Shown: positions 45,101 through 56,960 of the stretch, in pieces
Numbering within the stretch: the first letter of the stretch is position 1
Layout: every line of letters starts with the position of its first letter
NCBI GenBank assembly: GCA_949752745.1
Contig: OX457033.1
Location: forward strand, 15,110,156-15,174,155
Reading direction: 5' to 3'
Origin: Protula sp. h YS-2021
Lineage: Eukaryota; Annelida; Polychaeta; Sabellida; Serpulidae
DNA: 64,000 nucleotides
Program-made: the position numbers and the translations under genes
Notes under the pieces: generated by a model
Database searches by the model: none
The model's input: the letters and a program-made list of their open reading frames with translations, nothing else
What the model was told of the DNA's origin: nothing

Positions 45101-45566
45101 CGTACACTTCCGAAAAAAAACAGAAACAGATTCTGCCCGATCTGACAGCGATATCCATATTAAGCAAATAAGATCTTAAAAACACGAATTTTGCGTGAAA
45201 ATCAACTTGTAAAAATTGAAAAAAAAAAAAGAACAGTTGAAACTCGCAGTTTTCTGAAAAAACAAAGGTGGAAAATCAGACGATCTCTGTCAGATCAGAT
45301 GCACGAAATGTCAACACCCAGGTAACCGAGATCAAGCCAAAACATCCCTTCCGGGCATTTTTCTGAGCACTTGGGTTGGAGGCACGTATACTTGCCGCAA
45401 TATTGAGATAGAATAGTGAATTGCTGCCGTCCCGAGGCGGTGGCGGAGGGTTGATGTGTGGTAAATGGAAACCTACATCCGGGGTATGGTAGCGCACTTT
45501 CTTCAAGTAAACATTGTAGACGGCCCCCTCTACACGCTCTTCTTTGAAAAACTGCAGCGAATCCTC
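35289..45566 (-). CDS. Rgl: Ral guanine nucleotide dissociation stimulator-like (RalGDS/RGL family)
   Basis: Fourteen coding exons, minus strand: 45477-45566, 40599-40801, 40314-40363, 39841-40034, 39568-39713, 39084-39208, 38687-38771, 38373-38476, 38036-38120, 37715-37828, 37056-37375, 36514-36684, 36052-36198, 35713-35827 plus the terminal 35289-35440 (so 15 segments including the last). Phases agree at every junction. Order of domains: RGL N-terminal signature VYNVYLKKVRYHTPD; REM (RasGEF N) with GTLDRLVENL and TYVNIFLATYRSFASP; CDC25 catalytic domain from FAEQLTYIDS through HQCLGSVWSRRDKK to GTIPYLGTFLTDLVMLD; a linker; and a C-terminal RA domain that binds Ras-GTP. It activates Ral in response to Ras at membranes. 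The 5' coding exon lies above 45566 and was not found. Confidence 0.93.
37056..39713 (-). CDS. Rgl: Rgl exons for the CDC25 (RasGEF) catalytic domain
   Basis: Seven exons from 39568-39713 to 37056-37375. Readable family motifs are DVPGYFFKFTDFDSVPE, AEQLTYIDS, HQCLGSVWSRRDKKE, QFNNVSYR, VIEKWIDIAQ, ELRVLKNFSSLKAIVSGLQS, SNAIYRLKKVW, ENNQIMSRELLVK, EGTAKFADPD, PYLGTFLTDLVMLD and GLINFDKKRKEFELLAQI. The helical hairpin and nucleotide-displacing region are complete. The intron after ELLVK uses a GC donor. Confidence 0.92.
39841..40801 (-). CDS. Rgl: Rgl exons for the REM (RasGEF N-terminal) domain
   Basis: Exons 40599-40801, 40314-40363 and 39841-40034. They read VRVLKFGTLDRLVENL, TYVNIFLATYRSFASPKQVL, then VISVWLDAYPDDFQEPPNF and SIKMFASKHMKSRDLEERAE. 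This helical domain packs against and stabilises the catalytic domain. Confidence 0.92.
41344..41527. repeat. Alternating 45/41-base tandem repeat in Rgl intron 1
   Basis: AACACCATGTCACAA-type unit starts occur at 41344, 41389, 41430, 41475 and 41516, giving spacings of 45, 41, 45 and 41. The higher-order unit is therefore 86 bases. Confidence 0.92.
42159..42166 (+). promoter_or_regulatory. TATA box of the transposon's FLYWCH ORF
   Basis: TATATAAG, with 56 bases to the first in-frame ATG. Confidence 0.4.
42222..42389 (+). CDS. Truncated FLYWCH zinc-finger ORF inside the transposon
   Basis: A 55-residue frame from ATG at 42222. It matches the FLYWCH pattern: ESIRGKPKLCLDGFIY, then IYWRCVRRRTNCKGSL. 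FLYWCH fingers form the DNA-binding N-terminus of many Mutator-like transposases. Both Cys ligands are present, but the frame ends before the His-x-His pair, so the finger is incomplete unless spliced onward. A TATATAAG box lies 56 bases before the ATG (42159-42166). No catalytic domain follows. Confidence 0.7.
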   Translation: MEFIESIRGKPKLCLDGFIYTNNKTNKSGRIYWRCVRRRTNCKGSLTSTMSKNTK

Positions 45567-45876
45567 CTGAAAAGAAAGACCGAATACGGTGTTTATGGTT
45601 ACACAGCACAAAGCCTGCCAAACTCCGACCAGAAAAACTATATCCCTCCGTTTCACGGGGGATAATTAGCCATCCCATAGTTCATGCCAACTTTGAGAAT
45701 ACAATAATTGTTCGTTGCAAAAATTTAAGTTATCCTAAAATTCAATTTAATTATAACTTCGGGTATGAGATTTGAACTGAATACAAAAAGCACAAAATTT
45801 AGAAAACTGCTGAATCAGTCCTTGGAAATATCGGTATGAGCCGTGCTATCGCTTGGAAAATCCGAATACCAATAAT

Positions 45877-45928
45877 TTACGTCACTTCCGGTTTTCTTTG
45901 GATGGGGGTTATCGCCATGACAACCAAT
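45877..45928 (-). promoter_or_regulatory. Candidate Rgl promoter: CRE, ETS, X-box-like and CCAAT sites
   Basis: Within 52 bases lie TTACGTCA (45877-45884), an overlapping ETS site CACTTCCGGT (45883-45892), a degenerate RFX X-box ATCGCCATGACAAC (45911-45924) and CCAAT (45924-45928). This cluster sits about 310 bases upstream of the first recognised Rgl exon. No initiating ATG in frame with that exon was found between them, so transcription may start here with a noncoding exon, or the cluster may be unrelated. Confidence 0.35.
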
Positions 45929-46109
45929 CAGCCACAATCAATCGACATTCTAAGTTTGAAACTATTGCTGCATCTACTTTTACACAAGTACCCATTCACA
46001 AACATGACAAGGTAAAAACGAAAACAAGTGTTCTAATTACTTCTAATTAATTGTATTCGTAAACTTTCAACTTTTGCTTCATAATCTGATGTTAATGTTA
46101 AAACAGCCT

Positions 46110-46283
46110 GGAGTGGTATTCTGCTCTGTCCTTATTTTTAAAAATAAGGACAACAAAGCTATTCTGCTCTATCCTCAAACTTAACGAAGTCTTTTAAAAA
46201 TAAGGATAAAAATTAAGGATGAACCATCTAATCTCAAGAATAAGGACATCCTTAAAAATAAGCACAGAGCAGAATACCACTCC
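46110..46283. mobile_element. 174-base MITE with GGAGTGGTATTCTGCTCTGT ends
   Basis: Left end at 46110 and right end at 46283 are inverted copies over at least 30 bases with one mismatch; the interior repeats the AATAAGGA motif. The GGAGTGGTATTC terminus looks like PIF/Harbinger-related elements, but no clear target duplication is seen. Confidence 0.75.
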
Positions 46284-47094
46284 TGATCTAAAAAAATAGC
46301 ACATAAAACTGGCGTTAATATTGAGCGGTTCATGAGGAAGCACGGGAAATAACTGAGTATGCCCATCAAATCCGCTGCTACAAGAGAAGCCATCCAACGA
46401 ACGAAGTGAGAACGTGTGATATAACTAATGACTCCCCCCCCCCCCCCACGTCCCTCCCTCTCTCCCTCTATCACGAAAAGTATGTTGTTTTGCCAGTTCG
46501 AAAGCCTAACATCTTCCCCAATCTCCCAAATTTCGATATTTTTATTTCGAAATTAACGTTTCTTTCAAATCGCAAGAAAACCCTCAACAATAATAAAAGC
46601 AGTACATATGCCACCACCTATCACAATCACGTTTAGCCTCTAATCAAAATGTTCGTGAACATTATAAAAACAACCGATCTATACATTAACCGGACCTGAA
46701 ACCATGAGTTTTGAAAGTTCATTATAAGAATGCGCGATATCATCTGTACAACCACGAATTGTTTTTGCCCGTAAAACACATCATCACAAAAGCATGCAAG
46801 TTAAAATGTAACACATTCGCGTTTGTACATGCAAAAATTAAAGAAAAACCAATAAAACTACAAAAAAATAAAAAAAATCATGCACGATTTGATCATATAT
46901 TTGGAAAAAGTCATAGAAAGTTTTCAACAGTAAAACAACAGAGGCAAAGCAACGACTTCCAATAATTCGCCTTAATTTACTTCATTTTTTCTTTTTTTTT
47001 TTGGGGGGGGGGGTATTTTTCAGTTTCCGTGGTTTTGGTTGATTACACACAGCACGAATTAATAAGCAAGCAACTACCGAGCCCCCTTTTCACA

Positions 47095-47490
47095 CTTCAA
47101 AAACCGTATTTTATGGTCGCAGTGAACTGTTTCTGATGCTTCCAAGGAAGCTGCATTATATGGTGAAAGTGAGCCGTCCGTTTTCAGATTCTATGGAAAC
47201 CGCATTATTCGGGAGGGAATCGTTTTTCAGATTCCACGGAAGCCGCATGTTGTGACGTAAGTGAACCGTTTCTCACGAATGCATGGAGGCCGCATTTTAC
47301 AGTAGAAGTGAATCATTTCTAAATTCCATGGAAGCCGCATTTTATGGTAGAAGTGAACCGTTTCTCAGGATTCCATGGAAGCAGCAGTTTACAGTGAAAG
47401 TGAAACGTTTCCCACATTCCATGGAAGCCGCATTTTGCAATAGAAGTGAACCGTTTCTCAGATTCAATGGAAGCCGCATTTTATGGTGCC
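47095..47490. repeat. Minisatellite, 46-47-base units
   Basis: About eight copies of a unit resembling TCCATGGAAGCCGCATTTTA, followed by TGGTAGAAGTGAACCGTTTC. Later units are the most alike. Confidence 0.9.
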
Positions 47491-47691
47491 AGTGGGTACC
47501 ATATCTGGACCGAGTAGGGGTCGATAACGACGTCAACCCTCTCAACCGTAGGACACGGTACAATATCCAGACATACACTGACGATGGACGCTCACCGCAA
47601 GGAAAGAGTCCTAATCTTCCTTCAATAGCCAGTGTGTCCTAGGACAATGGAACGGGTTCTCCAGGACTAGGAAAAGGTTAACATCATAACT

Positions 47692-47950
47692 ACAATTGAA
47701 GGGGTCCATGCATAAACCTGATAACTGCAGTTATCAGCAGTGGAGAAAAACGCTTTTAAAGTTTGAAATTTTAGTAACAAACATAGGTTTTTCCCATTGC
47801 CTTTTCCTAAAAAATGCCCACTTCTAATCGGTTTTGAGGTGTAAGACTTACATATGTGATAGAACAGAGGCCAAGAAAAACTGTGGTGGTAATAGTGCAT
47901 TTTCCTGATAAGTGGAGTTATCAAGTTTATGCATGGACCCCTTCAATTGT
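47692..47950. mobile_element. MITE with CAATTGAAGGGGTCCATGCA ends
   Basis: The left end ACAATTGAAGGGGTCCATGC at 47692 is inverted at 47931-47950, and similarity continues through ATAAACYTGATAACT. The target-site duplication is ambiguous because the termini are palindromic (CAATTG). Confidence 0.8.
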
Positions 47951-48243
47951 CTCCGGTTTGTGCCAAGCAGGTTTTGTAGTGTGTGTTAACCGGTCTTTTA
48001 AACACTTGTCATTTTGAAAAAAAAATAAAAATAAAATGGCGAACACAAGTTTGCACAATGAAAAATTAAGAAAATGGTGACACGATTATAACAAATCTGT
48101 CCCTGAACACTAAATGATCACTCAAAACAACACAAAACACTACGGGAATCAGCAAGCCAATCAAATACATGCATATATTTACGTACTCCAGTGGGGCCGA
48201 TGTACCACTTAGTTTGACTCCCCATTACCGTAGCAACACTCCT

Positions 48244-48257
48244 GCAACCATGGCAAC
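48244..48257 (+). promoter_or_regulatory. RFX X-box next to ETS-like sites
   Basis: GCAACCATGGCAAC matches the palindromic RFX consensus. TTCCGG and CACTTCCG (ETS-like) follow within 40 bases. It may mark a distal promoter or enhancer of Rgl. Confidence 0.35.
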
Positions 48258-51200
48258 AGCTAACCATTTCCGGTCAGTCACTTCCGATCCTGTGGAAATA
48301 GGTCACGCAGCGAAACAGAAGATGTTAGTATCCGCGTAACCAAGGCTTGTTACATAACATGCACAGGCATAGTTAAGTGCTATTCTGGTATAGTTAATTG
48401 CTATCCTGCAACATTCCGCATGCTTCAAACCCATTATTAATCACTGGCGTATACTAATTTTATCATTTCATATGCAGGTAAATTCTATTTTTATCAATAT
48501 GCATGCATAATAATGCATAGATATACACCTCTATATCACGCCATTTTAAAAGAATTTTATTAAAATCGTCTTTCATGATCGTTGTAACTCAGAAGACCAA
48601 CTCCCAGTGTTACCGACCTTTGACCGAGAAATACACTCATCCATTTTGCATATAAACAAAAGTATTTCAGTTTGAAAAAAAATGTTTTCATTTCGAGACG
48701 GAAAACAATGAAATGTTCCGAACTTTTTCTTCTTGTCTGTGATTTATCAGTGAAACCAACAGGCCAGTTTACTATGTCAACTATAACATAATCGTATAAT
48801 TAAAAACTTTATCAGAAAGCAGTTCCCTTCACTAACACACACATATTTTAAACAACTTTCAATTATCTATTTGTCCAATTTTTTAAAGAGTACTCTTTCC
48901 TGTGGTTTTGTATCGCCCTATTTCAGTAAGAAATTACTTATTTATTTAAGAAAACATCACCTTACTGCGCATGTTGTCTAATAAACCTGAGCGTTGGCAC
49001 TGCCAATGAAAACATACTACATTCGACATAGCATTGTGGTTATTGGAATCCCATTCAAACTGAGCAAAATATCTGGGTCAATGTCTAATGCACAGTGTGC
49101 ACTGTGAGTGTAATGCTCAGCAGAGCTTGAATGTTGGCAGATTTCTATTTATTGACAATGTATGAACTATGAATCATGTGGTGTGTGTGTGTGTACCACG
49201 CCATTGTCACACACAGTCGCATTGCGCAGGCCAATTAAGATAGGCGGCATACGTCACTGAAAAACGTGTCCAGCACTGAAGTACTGTTCACTCGAATCAG
49301 GTTTTACCCACACGAATGACTGGCACATAAAGCTTATATACTACATCAGCCACGATGCGTTCGTGAATGCAGGGGATTCCCCGAGAGAACAAGTATCCGG
49401 GATCCAAAAGGAATCCTGTAGGGATGGGGAACCCACGGCAACAGGATGAAATCTGAATATCATCCGGCACTTTTTTCTCAAGAGCATATCGTGCAAATCT
49501 TTCCGGTTGTTGAAATTTCGATGGGATCCAGCTACTTTCTGGATCCCGGTAAATTTGAATGCGATCCCTATAATTTTCACAGCTCTTGAGCAATAACTGC
49601 GGTGCATACTGTCACTCACTTTTATCAACAAAAAAAATAGAATATAATTATGGAGAACTGTGGATACCCATAACTTAGCACATCAAGTAAAATATGACAC
49701 GTAGTTGCTCAAGCGCAAAAGTGGAACGTAGTGCAAGGACTCGTCAGGCAGTCATAACAGCTGATATAAGGCAGCCTAATATTTTAATAACATAACCCGG
49801 CCAATGGAGCGTATTATCACGATTAACGAGTCATTGATTGATATAAACCCTCCCATTTCATGCTGATGTTGACTCGGGACACCCTGCGCAATGATACCTG
49901 ACCTATTCGATTTTTTTGCATACGCTAGGTGCAAAGTAAGCTACAACACCGAGATCTGGATTTCACAATTAACCGTGTATCATTTGCGTGAGCATTTCGG
50001 TCAGGATATCGAAGCCTTGACAGAGAAAGGCATTGCATTGAATTAAAAAAAAGATAGAAAAAAGAGATTGAAAAACCAGGCCTTAGGCATGTGTTGCATC
50101 AATGAAGACGCTTGTGGCTATTGAGCAAATATTAATCAATGAAAAACATAACCTAGAACTTTCGCTACAAACTAAATAAACTGCACAAACGAATTCACTG
50201 ACAGGTAGTCCTTACCACCACGTCACAAACAAACAATTAAGGATGGGGACAATGGTAAGGAAATCACATTAGAATTCACATCGAGTACGTAAACACACGG
50301 AGCAATGTCTTTTGGGCGTTCTCCTGCCTTTTCTTCCGTGGCCTCATACTTATGAAAAAAACCTTCTCCCAAGGTGATGGGTGAACCTTCAGCCAGGAAG
50401 GCCATCCGGATTACCGACTGACCAGCCATTACCGCTCAACCTGTGAAACACTCTCCAGGTCATGTCACTCCGAGCACAGCAAAGATTATGGTTATCCAAA
50501 CACTGGATTTATCATACAACGTAGATTCGTGACATTCATTTTAATACTGGTTCAATCCCACTGGGTAAATGCCAATGACCCGCTCGAATTCACAATCCTT
50601 CTTTACTGAGGGCTGTGTTGAGACTCGGTGTATTGTTGAAGTTTCCAAAGAATTCCCACGTTGTTTTACTCAAGGAGATACGAAAGTCAAAGTCTGTTTT
50701 GTTTCTTCAAAAACTTTCATTTTTACGAAGTGAAGGGTGTTTATTTTATTTTATTTTTTTCAAATTTCCATCTGCTGACGCAGAGAAGGTATTTAAATTG
50801 CCATCTCTTCAACGAAATCCCTGCTCCAAACACCCAGTCTTTTCGAGTTGTTCATCTTTCTTTCAAGATAGTAAGATAGTTTTTTATTTGTTTAACGACA
50901 CAGCCGACCCTCAGCGGGTTACATAGTGTCAATGCATGTCCAGAGAAGGAAATTTCGTTAGAATTTGGCACTGTAGTTCTAATTTTGTCGGACTGTCACA
51001 GAAAGCTGTGAAGCGAATTAACTGTCATTTTTGTGTGGAACAATTTATGCACTTTCTTCAATGAGGTCACCAAAAGCTCGCTCCAATTAAAATAAACTTA
51101 CCCGCAAAAATCCGCTTTTTCGTGCCTTCGTGCGTGACCTTCTATTTACCATGCTGAAGCTTATATACCAAAACCCAAACAACTACGAAATGTTCATCCG

Positions 51201-53524
51201 GATACACATCACCAATTCATCACTTTTACAAATTCCAAAACACCGAACTCTACCCACAGAACTCGCGGACTAATCCATCCCATCAAGCTTACAGCTCAAG
51301 ACTTCTCTTTCTTTAGCATCCGTGTAGTATTAAACTTTCAACAGATGTTCAGTAGGCGTTTCTCCGATGTCATAGTCCTTTAAATAAGGCCATCTGACAA
51401 CTGGTTATCTAACTGACACTTTGTTTTGAAGTGTTCATGTTGTCTTAACAACCAGGCCATGGATCACCCTCACCACTGCTGACGACATGTACAGTGTGCA
51501 AACACTACATAATATGTACATATACAGGTATTGCATGTATGTTACTGAAAGTCTAACACAGAACTGCTTCAGTGAACGATAAACCGGTTTATACCCCCCA
51601 GCCTCCCCAAGTCTAGATTAGCAAGTAAGCTCACAAACGCAGATTTTCCCAATGCATAAAAATGCAGAAGAGTATGAAAGCACTTTTGAATTCCTTACTG
51701 CGAGCTCTCAGAGATACATTTTAAATGGTTTTGGTGCATAAAAGGTCGAATATTTGGCTCGTAGTCATTGATATACAATTCTGAAAATGCTTTAATGAGA
51801 GTACACAACGATAGAAAAAGGACATTTCGTATCAATAATTCAAAAGAAACTGCTTCTGCAGCGTCATACAGTCCAATTAACAACTCAGGATCCGAACTTC
51901 TATAAGTATTCCCCAGTAAGAGCCTGGATGTTCCAGGAAACCGAGACTCCTGCGTCAATAACGTGTCAGTAGCAAAATCGCACCTTTCCATCCTACAGCT
52001 TTAAGAAGTGTGACAAAAAAGACAATCAAATGACAGTATATGTGGCACGCACGATCCAAACTGGAAGGTTTTTTTTTCGAACCGTACGTTTGTTCGCTAC
52101 TAAACCTGACACACTTAACTGATCATTCTTTTACGCCGGCGGGCACGCATGGCCGAACACACCTATTCGCAATGTTTCATTAACTTGATATATATCTGCC
52201 TGTGTGTGCGTGTTGCTCGAGATAAATCCTGGAATCGAAGCTTAAACTGCACACGTGTAACCCTTTCTAGAATCAGTATTCTGCACATAAACAACACACC
52301 TTGAACTAAATTCGGATGGTTACAGTAGAACCAAATACATGAAATGAAGAAGTAAATCTTCCGTGGCTGAAAACAATTTTTATTTTTCAAATATCGCAAA
52401 ATAAGGAATATTTGAGTGGAAAAGGTTGCCACATTTTAGCGTAACATTGTATTGTCACGAGAATATGATCTACCTTTATCTATTCTCCTCTCTGAGCAAA
52501 AAATGAACCGAGAAACATCATTACGAACTGACGCGATAACTGGTTAAGTAAAAGGCTTGCCCAGCCGCAGGAGTCTGAATGTGCCACATGTGAGAATAGA
52601 AGCGCTGCCGTCAATTTGTTATTTGACCTATTTCAGTACTGACAATCGGCATGCATATCAGTTTTCTCGTATTTGCACCAACCAAAACATAATATGCCAC
52701 AACCACTCCCAACGTCAGACTGCACTACACACATCACATCATTGAACAAAAATCCACTTAAATCAACTCTAAATTTTTTATTTGACAGATTTATTCTGGT
52801 AGAAAAATCCTGAGTCAGTCCAATTTGGATTGCATTGAAACTGCAAGATTCGTGGTCATTTTATTCGGAACTTTCAAACAGTAATTACAATAAACAATCA
52901 CTCTGAACAGCACAACGTTAATTGGTTAAATTACCAATTGCTCTATTAGCCGCAGAAGATTATCATGGTCTGGTGAATTGCGTGGCTTCTAGTTAAAAAC
53001 AATATGTGGAATGACCCAGATTCAACGATGTTTATGGCTTCTCGTTTTTCCATGGAATATTTTTATCTTCTTACTGCCTGTGTTCCCGCACTTTTCGATC
53101 AAACAAAAACAATCCACGACTCTTTGAGACAAATACCCAAGACTTACCGGCGACTATTTGAAACAAATTTCCATGAATCACGTTAATTAGATTTTCAATT
53201 TCAAGGACATTTCTGGTCCCAGATGATTCTTGCGGTCTTCTTATGATAGCAAGAGTCCTACTTCTTATAACAGAGCCTACCATTGACGTCAATTCTGACA
53301 ACCTCGGGCATGACTCTGTCGATTGGCATTATTTGAGAAAGAGTACATCACATAAATGGCCCGATTATAACTTATGGCGCAAATTTTTACGGTCAAAGAA
53401 CAATTCTGCACCGAGAAAACTAGATGTGTGCTTGAGACCATAATATATAGATATCCCCTTACCGCCCAGCCTGGGCTGAAAAATATGTAAAACAACTTTT
53501 AAAAGATCATATGCTGGTTTTAGA

Positions 53525-53796
53525 ATAAGCCAAAACACACTTTGGGTGTTGAGAATAAAATGTTCAAGAATTTTGAATTTCGACTGCGAAAAAACCGGGT
53601 AAAAAATGAAAAAAAAATGATAGAAAAATATAGAAGAAATGTTGCAAAAACAGCTCATACTTGCGAACATAAAAGAAATTGACATTTAGGCAAAATCTCT
53701 GTATCATTTATTTCATTTTTACCCGGTTATTTTCATTCGAAACGCAGAATTTTTGCGCCTTTTTATTGGGAACGCTCAAAGTGTGACATGGCTTTT
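53525..53796. mobile_element. Second copy of the ATAAGCC MITE, inverted relative to 30361
   Basis: Same family as 30361-30688: the end ATAAGCCAAAACACACTTTG and the shared interior ACCGGGTAAAA and TTTTTGCGC blocks are in opposite orientation. Ends have several substitutions and no 8-base duplication is clear, so this is an older copy. Confidence 0.8.
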
Positions 53797-53943
53797 TGAA
53801 AGTGTGCATGTTGAAAGAAAATGGGAAGTTTTAAGTTTCCCCCTTTTCATTTTTCATAGTTTAACTAAACAATTGCAATCAAAACGACACTTCCATAGGA
53901 AAGATCCAAAAGTACGAATCTGCTTAGGGCTATCTCTATTATG

Positions 53944-54769
53944 CAGGGTTGGCAAGTTTCTACCGAAGTGGGTAAATACCATGGTAATTACCGGGTAAAA
54001 ACCCGGACGGTAAAAAGGGTTTTTACCATGGGGTTTCTACCATGGAGTTGGCGGCGCTTATTTCTCAGATCTTTGCACACAAACTTGTGTACTGTTGGTA
54101 ATTATCTTTCATGCAATTCATATCCACCACCACTGTTTACTTTACTCACGTGAAGCCACACCCCTTTGTCAAATATTTCTTCTTATGTATGCTGTGCAGT
54201 TGCTCTTATGCAATGGTCTTGTGATATTAACGAACAGACTATTTATGTAAGAAGTAATACCTGACAAAGGGATGTGTTTTCCCTGGAGTAATCGGTAAAC
54301 ATCAGCGCGATACTACTTTGATGTTAGAAATGGTCACATCCGTTTGTTAGTTAAACATCTTAAGAGGGTCTATATAATACATGATTTTTGTGAAATCAAA
54401 AGTATTGTATTTTGAGGCTTCTAAACACAGTTAAGCTTTTGAATGTATTTAGTGGAAATTAAATAAATTTAGAAAATGTTGAAAATAAATTTCAACATGA
54501 ATAACGGCGGCAGACCAAGGGATTCAGTATGGCAACATTTTACTCAATTCACAAAGGATACCAAAGTCTATGCTAAATGTCACAGGTGTGGAAATACACA
54601 ATTAGCAAAGGCCGGTCGCTTAAAGCTCCATGGTAAGTTGTTGTTAAGGGGGTTTCTACCCTATTTCTACCATTTCTACCGGGTAAAAACCCTTTTTCCC
54701 GGGTTATTACCCTAGTTTTTACCGACGGTAGGGGAAAAAGGGTTTCTACCTGGTAGAAACCCAACCCTG
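53944..54769. mobile_element. hAT non-autonomous transposon carrying a BED-finger exon
   Basis: CAGGGTTGG at 53944 and CCAACCCTG at 54761-54769 are inverted ends; a perfect 8-base duplication CTATTATG flanks them (53936-53943 and 54770-54777). These are classic hAT features. Subterminal regions are rich in GGGTTTCTACC and its inverse. The element keeps a start exon of a hAT transposase but no catalytic core. Confidence 0.92.
54476..54632 (+). CDS. BED zinc-finger exon of a hAT transposase, isolated
   Basis: ATG at 54476 leads to GRPRDSVWQHF, then YAKCHRCGN and KAGRLKLH, the BED-type finger pattern used by hAT transposases to bind their own ends. The exon ends at a consensus donor CATG/GTAAGT at 54632. 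The last zinc ligand would come from the next exon, which is missing. Read through without splicing, the frame stops at 54715 inside the terminal repeat. Confidence 0.75.
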
Positions 54770-56960
54770 CTATTATGTACAGGAACTGTGACCCTCTTCG
54801 CCTTGGAGGATAAAAAGGGTTCGAGACCAGGACTTTTCACAAAACCCCAGAACTTTGAAGGAGCACGGTAACCCTCTTGTAACAGAAAGGCTGTTACCGG
54901 AAGACAAAAGGGGGTCATCTGGGACTGCCGTACTCGTACGGTTTCCTGCAGCGATCCACCGGGTTTCTGCCTGTACTCCGTCGAATATGTGCAAGTTTCA
55001 AGTGCACCAAGATTTTCATGGCATGATTCCAAACAACTTCTGTACTTAAATTTATTTAAGTGCATGAAATGGTGAGAGACTACGAGTACTCGTAAACGAG
55101 TAGTCACTGGAGGCTAACCGGGTTTAAGTTGTTAAAATGCTTCAACTTACAATTTCAATCGGATCCATTTGCAACGACGAAAGTCATTAAATTGTCATGT
55201 TTTAAAAATACACCCCATAATTATTCTTCTGTCCGTTCGCCCGGGCAAGATCAATTAGATTTATTTGCTTTAGCGAAAAAATGTTGTTTTGGTTCCCTTT
55301 CGCTCTACAAGGTGTGGTATATCCATGTTCATAGGAAAATAGTGCAGATGCACGGTTCAATTAAACTTTCTTGTAATTGAAATAATGTGTTTTACGATGG
55401 TTGGTTAAAATAAACACTGAATAACTCCACAATATTCTCACTGGACGATTGAAAATACATCATCGGATAAATTAGATACTTAAAACCGCATCACAACAGG
55501 TATTTTGCGCTGTTATACATTTGTTTACAAGTTAAACACCTCTAAACGCAGCTATGGTTGACTTGCCCTTAAATGGAAAACAATCCAAAATATCCGTTTT
55601 ATAAAGAATTGATAGAAATTGAATCACAATAAAAAGTCTTTAGTCATTGTGATGCATAATTAAATTTATGACGTCCGCTATACACGCGATCCATGATAAT
55701 TGGTTTAATATTAAACAACACAGGAAGCCATGCTATATGCCAATTTAGACCATTTATAAGGTCAGACAATCTTCATCAGCAAGTTCTATTTAGAAATTAA
55801 TTCAATGTCGACGGATATGTTGGAAATAAACTTACCAACCAAAGGTTGCTTTCACAAGATTGCACTGTTAAATTGTACATCTCTTCATGTAGGACATTAC
55901 TTTAAACAACTGATCAATCTTGCAGGCACTTTTTCTTTACTGAGATTACACAACAGAAGATCTTTTTAAAACCGATACGCTATGTTTGACAACATACGAG
56001 ATACTGGCATTGCTTTTGCAAACTTCACTTTGGTGTAATTGTGTTTGTTCGCTTGAATTTTAATCAAGACTAAGATATAATATAAAAAATCGTAATTGTC
56101 AAATGGTATTCGACTTTTTACTGGCTGTGAGAATTAATAACGACATCAAGCAGAAATTTGACGTTCTTATGTATGTTGACATTTGGCATCTTTATTAAAA
56201 ATTACAGACACGGCAGCAGAGGCAAAGACCAGTTTTGAACAACACCAACACAAAAACTAAACTAGAACCGCATTTCGCAAGCGAAATCTTAAACACTTGA
56301 CAAACATTAAAAGTTAAAAAATATTTCTTAGAATGGCTTAATTATTTCTTGAATTTGTTTTTTTTTTTTTTCTTTTTACAAGCCGCATAGTTTGCAATAC
56401 AACGAAGCACAGAACTTATGGTGCAGTATATATGCGGCTTATAAAGTTCATCTGCTTGGTTATTTTGGCTCAACGGCTTTTTTGACCAAACGGAGTAGCA
56501 CTATTTCTTTCTGCAGGCAGAGCTCGAGTAACGCACATAATCTTCTTGTTTTGCTTAACCGTGACTTTGCTTTCAAATTTTTTCTAAAAGCAGCTGTGTT
56601 GGCATGGCGTTTTAATCATGAAAACGAAATCGTAAACGAAAAAAGACGGGATACACACTCTCAGATCAAGTTCTACATAAGTACAAAGTTTTTTGGTCCT
56701 AAGGCCTGCAGTGTCAGAGAAGAAGCTAAGACAAAACAATGAATTTTACTGGCAAGAAAAAAAGCACCAACGGCTGCCCTTACAAATTCATATAAGCCTT
56801 GCCCAAGTCAAAGACTTGTCAAGTGTTAGTTATCCAAAGTAGTCTTATATTCTAGGTATACGAAAATGTCACAGGATGAAACACTCATCCAATCAAAAAC
56901 AATTCATACAATCAATTCATTGCAATCAAAAACAAGAAAAACAAGTCAGGTAACTATAAT

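Larger units (their letters stand above)
45929..53524. other. Long noncoding region upstream of Rgl exon 1
   Basis: Contains the MITEs and minisatellite listed separately. Open frames at 50223-50429 (minus) and 51695-51991 (minus) have no recognised family and no splice donor in the phase Rgl needs. A palindrome-rich stretch with GGATCC copies lies at 49370-49550. Otherwise nothing is recognised. Confidence 0.5.

Noticed and set aside
45276..45656. Full 126-codon frame as a gene
   Set aside because: Only 45477-45566 is coding (Rgl exon); the rest is intron read-through on both sides.
49297..49593. GGATCC-rich palindromic stretch as a MITE
   Set aside because: Short inverted pieces are scattered and ends cannot be defined.
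50223..50429. Possible Rgl first exon (starts MAGQSVIRMAFL)
   Set aside because: No convincing donor in the phase needed to join the exon at 45566, and no similarity to known RalGDS N-termini.
51695..51991. 98-codon minus-strand frame starting MERCDFATD
   Set aside because: No recognised family, no splice context, and AT-rich tail typical of chance frames.
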